The notes: generated by a model not told the origin, from the letters alone. Positions 25,311-37,242 are shown, numbered from the stretch's first letter. The stretch: DNA of 64,000 nucleotides from Megalobrama amblycephala (GCF_018812025.1 NC_063053.1:13062623-13126622), one strand, 5' to 3'. Numbers and translations: made by a program.

Positions 25311-26863
25311 TTTTTACCCCCCTATTTGATATGGTATGTATATTGTATGTTGCGTAACATAAATGAAATGAAATGTGGAGTGTGTATATAAGGATGTTAA
25401 CTGTGACAAGATTGACAGGCCAGTTTACAGTGCTACGATGTGCACAACTATGCAACAAAACGGTGCATGGTTTCAAGATACAATTGTACGTATGACATGG
25501 TAGTATATCCCAAAGCTCATCTACCCTTCTGTTACAAAAGTATATCTTCACAAAAAGAGGGCATAGTATAAGTAGATGTAGCAAGAGATACTTAAAGAGA
25601 GTTAACCCAAAGAAGGATATTAAAAAAAAAAAAAAAAAAAAAACAAAGGTATAGGGGCTATTCCTTTAAGCCTACCAACACCTGCCGGGTCTCAGATATA
25701 CTTCTCACATAAATTCACACACCGCAGGCTTTCTATATACATGCTTATGGTGAAGAAACACACACAACCACATGTATAGATGTACCCCAGACAGGTCCTA
25801 TTACCGCCCACTTCCTCTCACATACTCTATCACTTTCCCTTGTTCTTTCGCTACCTCTCTCATGCGCCTGACTTCTCAGGTTTCAGTGAATCAGAGCTGG
25901 TGAATAATGTATAAGGTACAAGCTGTGAAAACCTGGACAGCACTGTAGGCAGCAGGCAGCGACTAAATGCAAGTTTTAGAGCATACAGACAGACGGTATT
26001 CACTAGTGCTGTGTCGTATCCACCCACAGACACCGGTATCTTCATCAGCTCTGCTTTGCTTAAAGGGGACTGTCAAAAAAACCCAACATTTAAATAGTGA
26101 AATGGATTGTTCAGTGCCTGTTTGTAGAAATTATGCCATTTACCACTAAAAGATGTCCTAGAGGTCTGCCACAAAACATTGCTTTCTGTAAGGTTTGGTG
26201 GTTGGGGATTTTCTTCATCCTACTGACTTAAATGTTTTAAATTTGTTTGCTAAAAAGATTAGTTGAAATTCATTCAGTGCAGGTTACATTATTATGCAAG
26301 TAGGTAAAACACAAGTGATTTTTTCAAGAAGCTGACCATGTTGTTAAAATATATGTTTACAACTTTAAGAGAATATATAACGATTGTTTATGCATCATTT
26401 TACACACATTCATTATTCTTCCACCACCTTTCACCTCTTGTGAGATGTTTCATGTTTGTTCACAAATGAGATTTGTGCAGTTTGTATTGTCTGTGTCCAA
26501 AATCGCATCCATACTGCAGAACCGTCATTTTCTGCCTCCAGGTAGGCACCGCCCACAAAAACATCATCGCTGTTTGGTTCATTTTCATGTCTCGCTAGAA
26601 GATGGTGCCCACAGCCATTCCAGTGCAATCAGTCACCAAATTCGCTCACTCTTTTTCATTCATTTGTTCAAGTGGACTATATTAGTGGAATAATGTAGGG
26701 AATAATGAGGATATGAGGCGATTTCAGATACAACTATCGATTTATTATGTAAGAGGGCATATTCATTCAATAAGTCCAACCAATGAAACACTTCTTCACA
26801 GCTCACACTCGAAGGCTATTGGGATGTGCTATAGTCAGTCATTAAAGGCAGCAAAGCGGCTGA
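25311..26863. other. No gene seen
   Basis: Poly-A run at 25,621-25,642. Otherwise unique sequence without coding signal. Confidence 0.3.
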
Positions 26864-27322
26864 GTGCTTCACAGAGGTGTAAAGTACTTGAGTAATTTTA
26901 CTTGATTACTGTACTTAAGTATTATTTTTGGGGATTTTTACTTTACTTGAGTACAATTAAAAATCAATACTTTTACTTTTACTTGATTACATTTTTTGAG
27001 AAAAAAGAGTACTTTTTACTCCTTACAATTTTATTTACAGTCAAAAAGTACTTATTTTTTGGAGATCACTTCATTCTATTTTCTTTTGCTATTACCAAAC
27101 CAATTGAATTGTGCTGATGACCAGTTTAATTTAAAGGTTATTTATTCAATGAGATTCATTTTCACATTCCATGAAATTGGTCAGACATGTTCATTGGTCC
27201 TTTGGAAGTGACGTCATGTTGCATCAATTACCACAATGCACAGCACCTTGACCTCAAAAAATATACACTAACAAGAAGCGACACTCAACAGAATGTTCCA
27301 TTGCAACACCTGCGCCAGCAGC

Positions 27323-28145
27323 GGCCTTGTATTTCCGCCATTTTGGGGTGAAGGCGACTTGGCAGTCCACTAGTTTCTATGGCAATATCAGCTGCTTTGT
27401 TAAAAAAAAAACTTTTTCACAAAAACTTTTTGCTCTCAGTCAGTTTGGGTTAAAACTCTTTAAAAGATCTAGTATTAGTATTAGACTTATAAACACTGAA
27501 TTAATACCGATATGAATTATATATAATATAGCTCAGGAATTATATATAATATATGAAATTAAATTATGACATGCATCAGAAAAATTGGGAATGTTGGACA
27601 ATAAATATATGAATATAACAGCTTGATTTTGCAGTGTTGTCTAATGTCCATTGAAGCAAAAGTGTCCAAAAGTGGGAATTATGCGATAATGGACACAGCA
27701 GATCATAAGATCATTATGTTTGTAGCGTGATCCATAAAACGTACAATATAGCTTATTTCAGTTCAGATCTAGATATTATTATTATTGCTCCAATAGGTCT
27801 GAAATATATTGTTCGCTGCAAACATGATGATCTTAAATTAATTAATTATTAATTTACTATTAATAAATGTGTAAAGTTTCATAAAATGGAAATGCTCAAT
27901 AAAGTAGGCTAACTACGTTACCTCAGATGGATGAATGGTTGGATTCCACAACTGGTCAAATAAAACGTATATAAGACAATACAACATTTACTGTAGGAGC
28001 CATACAATTTACTGGTGACTTAATTTAAAAAAACTGTTCTACTGTGCTTCTGATTTGGCAGTGAAATTCACCAATTTTGGGTGCATAAGATGTGAAGGAT
28101 TCAATGGTCCAGTTAGTATTTTCACCCCATAATGGTGGCCGCGCT
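27323..28145. repeat. Possible MITE inside the hAT element
   Basis: GCCATTTTGGGGTGAA near 27,337 recurs inverted as TTCACCCCATAATGGTGGC near 28,122-28,140. The interior is AT-rich with no coding signal. Ends not fixed. Confidence 0.4.
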
Positions 28146-28231
28146 ACCGGAGCGCCATCTAGTGACTGTTGCCTAAAAAGTATCAGAGTGTCGCCTCTTC
28201 GGTTCTAAGCTCTTTGTTGACCTGGAAATTA

Positions 28232-29862
28232 CAGTGGGTACGGAAAGTATTCAGACCCCCTTAAATTTTTCACTCTTTGTTATATTGCAGCCATTTGCTA
28301 AAATCATTTAAGTTAATTTTTTTTCCTCATTAATGTATACACAGCACCCCATATTGACAGAAAAATACAGAATTGCTGACATTTTTGCAGATTTATTAAA
28401 AAAGAAAAACTGAAATATCACATGGTCCTAAGTATTCAGACCCTTTGCTGTGACACTCATATATTTAACTCAGGTGCTGTCTATTTCTTCTGATCATCCT
28501 TGAGATGGTTCTACACCTTCATTTGAGTCCAGCTGTGTTTGATTATACTGATTGGACTTGATTAGGAAAGCCACACACCTTTCTATATAAGACCTTACAG
28601 CCCACAGTGCATGTCAGAGCAAATGAGAATCATGAGGTCAAAGGAACTGCCTGAAGAGCTCAGAGACAGAATTGTGGCAAGGCACAGATCTGGCCAAGGT
28701 TACAAAAAAATTTCTGCTGCACTTAAGGTTCCTAAGAGCACAGTGGCCTCCATAATCTTTAAATTTGAAGACGTTTGGGACAACCAAAACCCTTCCTAGA
28801 GCTGGCTGTCCGGCCAAACTGAGTTATCGGGGGAGAAGAGCCTTGGTGAGAGAGGTAAAGAAGAACCCAAAGATCACTGTGGCTGAGCTCCAGAGATGCA
28901 GTCGGGAGATGGGAGAAAGTTGTAGAAAGTCAACCATCACTGCAGCCCTCCACCAGTCGGGGCTTTATGGCAGAGTGGCCCGACGGAAGCCTCTGCTCAG
29001 TGCAAGACACATGAAAGCCCGCATGGAGTTTGCTAAAAAACACCTGAAGGACACCAAGATGGTGAGAAGTAAGATTCTCTGGTCTGATGAGACCAAGATA
29101 GAATTTTTTGGCCTTAATTCTAAGCGGTATGTGTGGAGAAAACCAGGCACTGCTCATCACCTGTCCAATACAGTCCCAACAGTGAAGCATGGTGGTGGCA
29201 GCATCATGCTGTGGGGGTGTTTTTCAGCTGCAGGGACAGGACGACTGGTTGCAATCGAGGGAAAGATGAATGTGGCCAAGTACAGGGATATCCTGGACGA
29301 AAACCTTCTCCAGAGTGCTCAGGACCTCAGACTGGGCCGAAGGTTTCCCTTCCATCAAGACAATGACCCTAAGCACACAGCTAAAATAACGAAGGAGTGG
29401 CTTCACAACAACTCCGTGACTGTTCTTGAATGGCCCAGCCAGAGCCCTGACTTAAACCCAATTGAGCATCTCTGGAGAGACCTGTCTGTCCACCAACGTT
29501 TACCATCCAACCTGACAGAACTGGAGAGGATCTGCAAGGAGGAATGGCAGAGGATCCCCAAATCCAGGTGTGAAAAACTTGTTGCATCTTTCCCAAAAAG
29601 ACTCATGGCTGTATTAGATCAAAAGGGTGCTTCTACTAAATACTGAGCAAAGGGTCTGAATACTTAGGACCATGTGATATTTCAGTTTTTCTTTTTTAAT
29701 AAATCTGCAAAAATGTCAACAATTCTCTGTTTTTCTGTCAATATGGGGTGCTGTGTGTACATCAATGAGGAAAAAAATGAACTTAAATAATTTTAGCAAA
29801 TGGCTGCAATATAACAAAGAGTGAAAAATTTAAGGGGGTCTGAATACTTTCCGTACCCACTG
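28232..29862 (+). mobile_element. Complete Tc1-family transposon with long IR/DR ends
   Basis: 1,631 bases flanked by TA (28,230-28,231; 29,863-29,864). The inverted repeats are about 217 bases (28,232-28,449; 29,646-29,862), differing at roughly seven positions and one indel. Each has an outer and an inner direct repeat AAGTATTCAGACCC (28,245 and 28,430; inverse at 29,652 and 29,836), the IR/DR plan also used by Sleeping Beauty. Encodes one transposase, broken by a frameshift. Similar to the well-preserved Tc1 lineages of zebrafish and other fish. Confidence 0.95.
28611..29646 (+). pseudogene. Tc1 transposase (DD34E), one frameshift
   Basis: Cut-and-paste transposase of the Tc1/mariner superfamily. 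The first frame (28,611-28,799) gives the N-terminal helix-turn-helix (MRSKELPEELRDRIVARHRS, then GYKKISAALKVPKSTV). The second frame (28,765-29,646, 293 codons) gives the rest. They overlap, and the break lies at about 28,758-28,766, where AAATTTGAAG carries one base more than the family's usual form. In the 293-codon frame the catalytic triad is intact: D108 in WSDET, D199 in HQDNDPKHT and E234 in SPDLNPIEHLW, with the expected 34-residue spacing. The usual GRP of the DNA-binding region is GCP here. Full length would be near the family norm of about 340 residues. Confidence 0.93.
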
Positions 29863-29873
29863 TATAACAGTCA

Positions 29874-30140
29874 GTGGAAGAAAATGGAGGAAGTCAAAAA
29901 TCAGCCACAGAATCAAGAGCACCCGTGGCCAACAGATCTGATGATGAAGATTTTTTCACTTCTTTGAAACAGACAACACATGAAGCCAGCAAAGAGTTGG
30001 ATGGATATCTGGCCTGTGTTTCAGACACCAGTGTTTCAGGCACTGCAGGATTGATTTTTAGCCCCAAAAGAGCTAGGCTTGACACTCACAATTTTGAAAA
30101 TCAGCTTAAGTTAAATCCAAGGTTTTGCAACTTTGAGTAG
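29874..30140 (+). pseudogene. hAT transposase C-terminal fragment with internal deletion
   Basis: 88-codon frame with SDDEDFFTSLKQTTHEASKE and LDGYLACVSDTS, then TAGLIFSPKRARLDTHNFEN, which are the segments before and at the end of the hAT dimerisation domain. The part usually between them (the ALPASAACERLFS-type core) is missing, as is one short piece near QLKLN. It lies ten bases after the Tc1 right end, so the Tc1 landed next to or within this old exon. It is not a host gene. Confidence 0.7.
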
Positions 30141-30478
30141 CATGTTGCATACTGGCATTAGGTAGTAGTCTTATAGTTTGATAATTAAATACAATTAAAC
30201 ACAAACAGTTCTAAAGGAGGATAAAACTTTGTATGTGGTTCATTCACTTCATGTTTTTAGAGATTAAAAGCTTAAACAAGAATCTCTAGTTTTCATTCTT
30301 GCTGTTACTTTTACTTTTTTAATACTCAAGTACAATTTTAATGTGGTACTTTTTTACTTTTACTCGAGTATGATTCTGGCCAGATACTTTTACTTTTAAT
30401 TGAGTAAAATTTTCGCTCAGTACTTGTACTTTCACTTGAGTAACATTTTTGAGTACTTTTTACACCTCTGGTGCTTCA

Positions 30479-32153
30479 AATGGGAGACACTTGAATGAAC
30501 GAACATTATGAGTGAAGTGCATGCAAGTGAAAGAGAACAATTTGTTTAGTTAAAAGATTTGTTCAAAAACTAATAACATCATATATTCTTCACAAAACAA
30601 ATGTATGAAAATCAATCAATATATGTGTAGTAGAATCATAAGTTATTAAATATGAGCAAAATGTAACAATTTTTCTGTGACTACATCCCTATGAACTTTC
30701 CAGACAATGCTCATTTTAAGAGTAATGGCTTTTATTCAGATCCGCAGTCCTGCCTAGCAAACAGGGTCATTTAATTTGAAACAAAAGACATTTTATCTCT
30801 CTCTGTTGTGATAACTGACAACAAGCATCTAGAAAAAAAAGAGAATTATACTAGACTGGTAATTTCTTGGCTAAAAAAATAGCACTTTGTAACGGGCGGC
30901 GATGAGACTGCTCTCCAAAGCTCACGCCATACTTTCATTACCCCTCGTCTATTCCCCTGTAGGCCAGCTGCCATGCCAGCTTGGATCCTGTTAATGCTCT
31001 AAAACTGGAAAATAATTTCAAGGTCTCCGGGAATAGCCTGCTCTTTCCAGCCTTTTTATATTTATTTATTTTATCCAGAGTCACCTGTCGAGTGGCTGTG
31101 ATTATGCATGCATGACTGGGCCTGGGCCATGCAAATCCTCCAGGCTCTTTCGCTGAGGGCTCACTGACCTGCTTCCTGCTTTCATCCCGCCTCTAAGTAC
31201 CGATCGCAAATGGCCAGGAACTAAATCAACAGCACATGAAAGGCGCTGAGCGTGGAGGAGAGGGGCCACATGGCTAAACAATCCCCTACCCACACTATCG
31301 TAAACAGCTTGGAATGTTCACGCAGAGCTGAGCACATTCACCAATGCCTCAACAGCACTGTCTGTTATGCAAATGAGCTGGATTTCATTTCTATTCCACT
31401 GTTCTCAAAAAAATTATTAATATTACACAGCCTGGTCTGGGTGTTTACTTGCCCCCTGTCTGGAGGCTCTGAATGCCAATATATTTGGCTATACATTTAA
31501 AATATTGATATACAGTGTAGCGCACTGCAAAAAATAAAGAGAATATTTGGAATAAAATCTATGATTTCAAAATCAACCAGTCGGTGGGCTGCCTCAACTA
31601 CTAGTCAGCTGTTCTTAAAGTGTCATTTTTTCATCATTAAAAAAGTTTTTTTAAGCTATAAAGAAATAAATAATACTTTTGAAAAATAAAATAATGTATA
31701 ATAAATTATTTCAATAAGAAGAAAAAAAAAAGAAAAGAAATTTTACATTGAGTCTCATGGGTCCAAAAATGACATCACCTGATCAGCCAAATGTTATTTG
31801 CTCTACCTACGTCATCATACAAATGCAAGACACTCATTAAACATTTTTATGACTCAATGGCCAATGACAATCATTGGCATGTTTTTTTTTTTTTTTTTTT
31901 GAAGAGGATTTATTCTGTTTTATTGTGCAAACAACTGAAGCACATCACACTCATGAATTAAATATATTAAAAATAAGTTTTTATCCAAAAAACAAAAGAT
32001 GACCTCACTAATTGCTGTTCAAAGACTCGAAGGCTATCTAGTCAACCACCGTGCTCTACATTAAATATGAAATGGTTAGATTATCTGACATATTTCCATG
32101 TCTGTGCCCTGACAATTACAATGCAGAAAAGATCTGAGGGGAAAACTTGATAT

Positions 32154-32155
<2 letters not shown>
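30479..32155. other. No gene seen; part may be conserved non-coding
   Basis: Bases 30,885-31,400 are GC-balanced and repeat-free (GTAACGGGCGGCGATGAGAC, TGATTATGCATGCATGACTG, TGCAAATGAGCTGGATTTCA), standing out from the AT-rich TE background. Poly-T at 31,880-31,901. Confidence 0.35.

Positions 32156-32189
<34 letters not shown>
32156..32189. repeat. (GT)n microsatellite
   Basis: About 17 TG units. Confidence 0.95.
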
Positions 32190-32190
<1 letters not shown>

Positions 32191-32979
32191 CCTGTATGCA
32201 TCCAAGTTTCCCTGAGGTGTTCCCTGTTGCATACAGCATACTAATTTAAGTCTTCCATTCATATTCATTGTACAGAAAAATGCTATTCCAGACACAATTT
32301 AAATAATGCTTTCATATTCAAGTTCTCTTGTCACTGTTCTGTTGATTTAATATCAAACTCATGACTTTCCATTTCCATATTTTCTTTTTCATAACCTTTT
32401 GAGTTCACAGCATGCCAATAAATTCCCACCTCTCCAGCTTTTTAAAAGAGATCATACAATTTAAATCAGGGCTTGAGTTTCCCATTTGTTTCGAGTCAAC
32501 GGGTAAAAGGTAGTCAGAACCTCTATGGAAACATTTATCTGTCATATTTTTTAAAATGACGACAGTGAGGGTACGAATCCGTCTGCTGCGGCACTCAGAA
32601 AGCAGCATCTAAGGCCCAGGGAATGAGCGCCACTTGTTCAGCAGTACAAGAGGGAAATTGTCCCCCTCTGCAGCACACACAATATTGCAGGTGCTTAAAT
32701 TATTCATCCTGTACGAACACTGGGGTCTCACTTAGAGCCAAAACTCCAGCCTCTTAATCTGTACTTTATATTCCATTTTATATTTTACAGCTTTGTTTAC
32801 TCCGAAAGGGAGATAAAGAGCTTTTCGTTCCAAAGACGTCTAGCTTTGTTCTTACTGTTGACAACAAAGAAAACAGTTCTGTGTAATTTTCATATATCAC
32901 TATGTAACATTTTCCGTCAACTGCCTTCACCCTGCTGGCAGACAGGCATAAGAGTTGCACATATACGGTTTTTCAGTAA
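32190..32979. other. No gene seen
   Basis: Unique-looking. Bases 32,560-32,780 have balanced composition. Confidence 0.3.
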
Positions 32980-33254
32980 TTGTGATACAAACGAATGCCA
33001 AATCAATGAATACCCAGTGTTTGACAACTACTCATTTTTAAATAGTTAACTAGTCTTCTAGATTCTAGAAAACAAACTGACTAGCTGACTAGTTGATCAT
33101 TGTTTACTTTATGCAAATGATTGTGATACAAACAAATGCTAAATTAATGAATACCCAGTGTTTGCACAACTACTTATTTTTAATAGTTAACTAATCATCT
33201 AGAAAACTAATTGACTAGCTGACTTGATCATTGTTTACTTTATGCAAATGATTC
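32980..33254 (+). repeat. Two-copy tandem duplication, about 141-bp unit
   Basis: Unit 1 (32,980-33,121) and unit 2 (33,121-33,254) both run from TTGTGATACAAAC through GAATACCCAGTGTTTG and GACTAGCTGACT to TTGTTTACTTTATGCAAATG. They differ by small indels and substitutions, so the duplication is not very recent. Confidence 0.85.
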
Positions 33255-33631
33255 ATCAAATGCCATTTAGCTTGGCTTTCTTTGCTGTTTCTGGCAAGCT
33301 TTGCTGACAGAGATGATGTGAATGTCAAAGAAAGTGTTCATATCTTCATCGTTTGCATTGAAAAAAAAAATCATACAAAGCAAAAAAAAAAACAGTAATG
33401 AACCTCTTGCTTTTAGTTTCTGTCAACGTTTAGACAAAATTTAACTTGTTTCATGATAGTTCATACACATTTTGTCTTGTATTGGTTCCTTGTATTTGAA
33501 CACACCAAATAAACACCATCTAACCAATGGCTTGTTTTATGAAAGCAAAACATTTTGGCTTCATTTTAATAGAGAGATTAAAATATAGCCAGCAACCAAG
33601 CTAGCACTGAATAACTATTCATATTTACATT
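33255..33631. other. No gene seen
   Basis: Contains two A runs near 33,361 and 33,383. Confidence 0.3.
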
Positions 33632-34125
33632 TACAGGTGCTGGTCATATAATTAGAATATCGTGAAAAAGTTCATTTTTTTATTGTAAATTATTTTTAAA
33701 AATGAAACTTTCATATATTCTAGATTCCCTACATGTAAAGTAAAACATTTCAAAAGTTTTTTTTATTTTATTTTGATGATTAGAGCGTACAGCTCATGAA
33801 AGTCCAAAATCCAGTATCTCAAAATATTAGAATATTTCCTAAGATCAATCAAAAAATGGATTTTCAAAACAGAAAAGTTCAAGTTCTTTAAAGCATGTTC
33901 ATTTGTGCACTCAATACTTGGTCGGCAGCACATATTACAGCAAATGACTTGCTCTAGCACAAATTACAGCATCAGTGAAGAGTGGCATGGAAGTGATCAG
34001 CCTGTGGCACTGCTGAGGCACTATTGAGCCTTCAGATCATCTGCATATTGTTGGATCGGCTGTTTCTCATCTTTCCCTTGAAAATATCCAATAGATTCAG
34101 GGGTCAGGCATGTTGGCTGGCCAAT

Positions 34126-34478
34126 AAGTGAAGTTCACAACGTAATTTCGGGAGGAGTGAACCCATCTAATCTTTCAATTAGTGAAACTCAAACATAATC
34201 TCAAGAGGAGGGAACCCTAATCTTTCAATTACATCCAGAGCATATAAGCAGCTACTCACCCTGCTCTGGCATCAGTTGTTTCGATATCCCTCCACCTCCC
34301 CAACTCCACCACATAAATTAGGCATCTCATCTATCGTACTCCTCTTCCATGTACTAGTAGTCCCTGGGGGTATATCCAAGCTCGAGTTGAAGCTGCTTCC
34401 TCGAGCCCCTCCACAGCGGACAGCAAGCCAAATACGCTTAACCTTATTAGCTTAAAGATTTTATGAGGAAACGAACTC
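34126..34478. other. Unidentified insertion of about 350 bp inside the mariner-type element
   Basis: The element's sequence breaks at GGCTGGCCAATAAG (about 34,128) and resumes near CAGTAATATCATGTTCAGCA. In between, GTGAA(G/A)(C/T)TCA and TAATCTTTCAATTA occur twice, and a CCTCCACCTCCCCAACTCCA stretch follows. No TIR, tail or coding sequence was recognised. Confidence 0.45.
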
Positions 34479-34489
34479 ATGAAAACACA

Positions 34490-35250
34490 GTAATATCATG
34501 TTCAGCAAACCACTTGGAAGTGGTTTTTGCACTGTGGGCAGGCGCTAAAGTCCTGCTGGAAAAGGAAATCAGCTTCTCCATAAAGCTTGTCAGCAGATGG
34601 AAGCATAAAGTGCTCCAAAATCTCCTTGAAGATGGCTGCATTGACTTTGCACTTGATAAAACACAATGGACCAACACCAGCAGATGTCACGGCCCCACAA
34701 ATCATTACTAACTTCAGAAACTTCCCACTAGACTTCAAGCAGCTTGGATTCTGTGCCTCTCCAGTCTTCCTTCAGACTCTGGGACCATGATTTCAACATG
34801 AAATGCAAAATTTACTTTTATCTGAAAAGAGGACTTTCGACCACTGTTCACTGTCCAGTTCTTTCTCTCCTTAGCCCAGGTAAGATGCTTCTGACGTTGT
34901 TTCTGTTTCAGAAGTGGCTTGGTAGTCCTTTTCCTGAAGATGTCTGAGTGTGGTGACTCTTGATGCACTGACTCCGGCTTCATTCTACTCATTGTGAAGC
35001 TCTCCCAAGTGTTTGAATCGGCTTTACTTGACAGTATTCTCAAGCTTGTGGTCATCCCTGTTGCTTGTGCACCTTTGCCTACCCAATTTCTTCCTTCTAG
35101 TCAACTTTGCATTTAATATGCTTTGATACATCACTCTGTAAACAGCCACCCCATTCAGTAATGACCATCTGTGACTTACTCTCTTTGTGGAGGGTGTCAA
35201 TGATTGTCTCCTGGACCATTGCCAAGTCAGCAGTCTTCCCCATTAGTGTG
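34490..35250 (-). pseudogene. Mariner-type transposase remnant, several frameshifts
   Basis: Read on the minus strand from 35,243 (MGKTADLAMVQETIIDTLHK) towards 34,490. Pieces lie in different frames: 35,055-34,735 includes the KRTTKPLLKQKQRQKHLTWA block, and 34,738-34,502 includes VMICGAVTSAGVGPLCFIKC and FLFQQDFSACPQCKNHF. The second aspartate block is changed from the usual QQDxAPxH type, and stops separate the parts, so it is dead. The last catalytic residue's segment is interrupted by the foreign insert. Confidence 0.8.
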
Positions 35251-35535
35251 GTTTCAAAGAACAAGAGATACCCGGAATTTATACTGTAGGGATGGTCATT
35301 TAATGAAACTCAAATGTAAATATTCTAATATTTTGAGATACTGGATTTTGGACTTTCATTAGCTGTACGCTCTAATCAACAAATAAAAAAAAAAAAAAAA
35401 AAAAAAAAAAAACTTTTGAAATGTTTTACTTTACATGTAGGGTCTAGTATAAATGAAAGTTTCATTTTTTAAAATAATTTACAATAAAAAAATGAAATTT
35501 TTCACGATATTCTAATTATATGACCAGCACCTGTA

Positions 35536-37242
35536 AGGCATTTAGACTCTTATCCAGAGTGAATTATAAAAGTGCTTTATTGCTAACTATGAGAACTCTG
35601 TTATCAACAGATGGCAAGTAATATAACTTGGAACACTACAGTACCTGTTTAGTTGAATGAGGTCATGGATACCACATCCTTTCCTTGGTACATCTGTTTG
35701 TTGTCAATGATCACGTTCATTAGAATACTGACTGAATGTTACAAGCTATTTTTCAAATTCTGTTAAAAAAAAATTAACCTCCTTCAATATGGCAAGAGTC
35801 TTTTCATCTTATTCGCAAGACCTTGTAAAATTGAAATGGTTCCTTTTGTAAATAGGCACTGGTTACTTCTGTGTTTATATATATAAAAAATCTTTTCTCA
35901 GTTCAACAGAACTTTTCTTTTAATCTGTTCATCTTGTATTTCTATTCCCTCAGCCACTTAGAGCAAAGTGAGAACACGACCCTTCCTGACTGCAAATCCA
36001 GACCATGTGTACTGACATTACAAACCAACGTCACCATATAGTCATGGCACACAATGGAGAATGTTAACTTTTTGTTAATGGCATGCACACTTTTTTCCCC
36101 CCACTTACTCCAATCTTTTTCAGCATGTATTAGTGACGTATTTACCCAGAATTGCCCAGTTTGGGTGTGCTCTTCTGTTTCTACTGGGGTCTTGAGGCTC
36201 AAGTGGTCTTGACCTGCCCTGGGACCCTCTCACTGGGGCCACGGTGACAGGACTGCTCCAGGGACCGCCACCAGTCCCTCCCTCTGCAAAGAGACTCACT
36301 GTACTCAGTAACTTCCACTTGGTCAAGCAAAAGATATTTTAAAAGATGCCAACTAAGATTAGGAAGTCCATATTACGAGCTGTATCAATTGGTTCTGTTT
36401 AACAAAGTAAGAATTACCTAGTCGTTTTTCCAAATCTTCAGATGCTACTGTGATACAGATGATCTTGTTAATGGAATCTTTTTTGCTATCATACTAATGA
36501 AAGTAAATTTTGCATTCAAAGTCACTCAATCACATTGCAAAGCAATTAACAGCACATCTGAAACAGACAATGCTCAGCTAAACACAAAGACGAAGACCTG
36601 TACATTGGGGAAGCGAGGACACAAAAACAAGATTAAAACCATGTAATACAAAGCTGGAAAAAGCACAAAAAGATCTGACAACCACGAACACTCAACAAAC
36701 AGAACAAGGGAGCTAGTCAGGTCCAAAAACTGTGTATAAAAAAGAGAAGAAGATGCATTCACAAGCAAAGAAAAGAAGATGGCAAGGTTTAAACAGAAGG
36801 AATCAGCATAAAGCAGAGGTGAGACAAAAGAGAATTATGGGAGTATAGTTCTAAACAAAACAAGAGCAAGAAGAAGAAGTCGAAACCCAGCATCTGAATA
36901 TGTCAAATCAAAAGTAGAAGATGAGTATGTCCAAATATGCAGCGTTCATGAAATAGTCAGAGAAAAAGTTGGACACTTTACTATCCCATGAGGCCATGGG
37001 AGAGGAGTAAGAGTAGTCATATTCATAAATAGCACAGAACAGTGATGTGGCTGACATTTTAGGTCACATGACAATGCCAACATGGTGGATGTAGTACACA
37101 GGGAAATAAATAAATAAAAATTGTATTCCTATAGTAGTATATAAATTCATTAATTTTATTCAAACCAAAAATTATTATTTAAAATCACTGAATCAACCTA
37201 AATACATTAGGTTACACCAACAAAAATCACCAACAAATAAAT
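35536..37242. other. No gene seen
   Basis: Poly-A at 35,387-35,412 lies just inside the preceding element. The remainder is unique-looking, purine-rich between 36,580 and 36,930. Confidence 0.3.

Larger units (their letters stand above)
26872..30470 (+). mobile_element. hAT element with 8-bp target duplication, carrying a nested Tc1
   Basis: The duplication GTGCTTCA is perfect (26,864-26,871 and 30,471-30,478). Ends CAGAGGTGTAAAGTACTTGA and, inverted, CAGAGGTGTAAAAAGTACTC, with many AGTACTT/CTTGAGTA subterminal repeats at both ends. Without the Tc1 it is about 1.97 kb. Its remaining coding content is a transposase C-terminal fragment at 29,874-30,140. It probably could move only with a transposase supplied elsewhere. 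Confidence 0.92.
33634..35533 (-). mobile_element. Degenerate Tc1/mariner-superfamily element (CAGGTGCTGGTCATATAATT termini)
   Basis: TA at 33,632-33,633 and 35,534-35,535. Ends CAGGTGCTGGTCATATAATT and, inverted, identical, followed by AGAATATCGTGAAAAA on both sides; total 1,900 bases. The long TIRs also carry a second inverted block (AATATTCTAATATTTTGAGA). This is the mariner-type family (ISRm11-like in repeat nomenclature, as I recall) common in fish. The minus strand encodes a broken transposase, and a foreign insert lies at about 34,126-34,478. Confidence 0.88.

Noticed and set aside
29133..29606. Several antisense and off-frame open frames over the Tc1 transposase
   Set aside because: Shadows of the transposase coding sequence.
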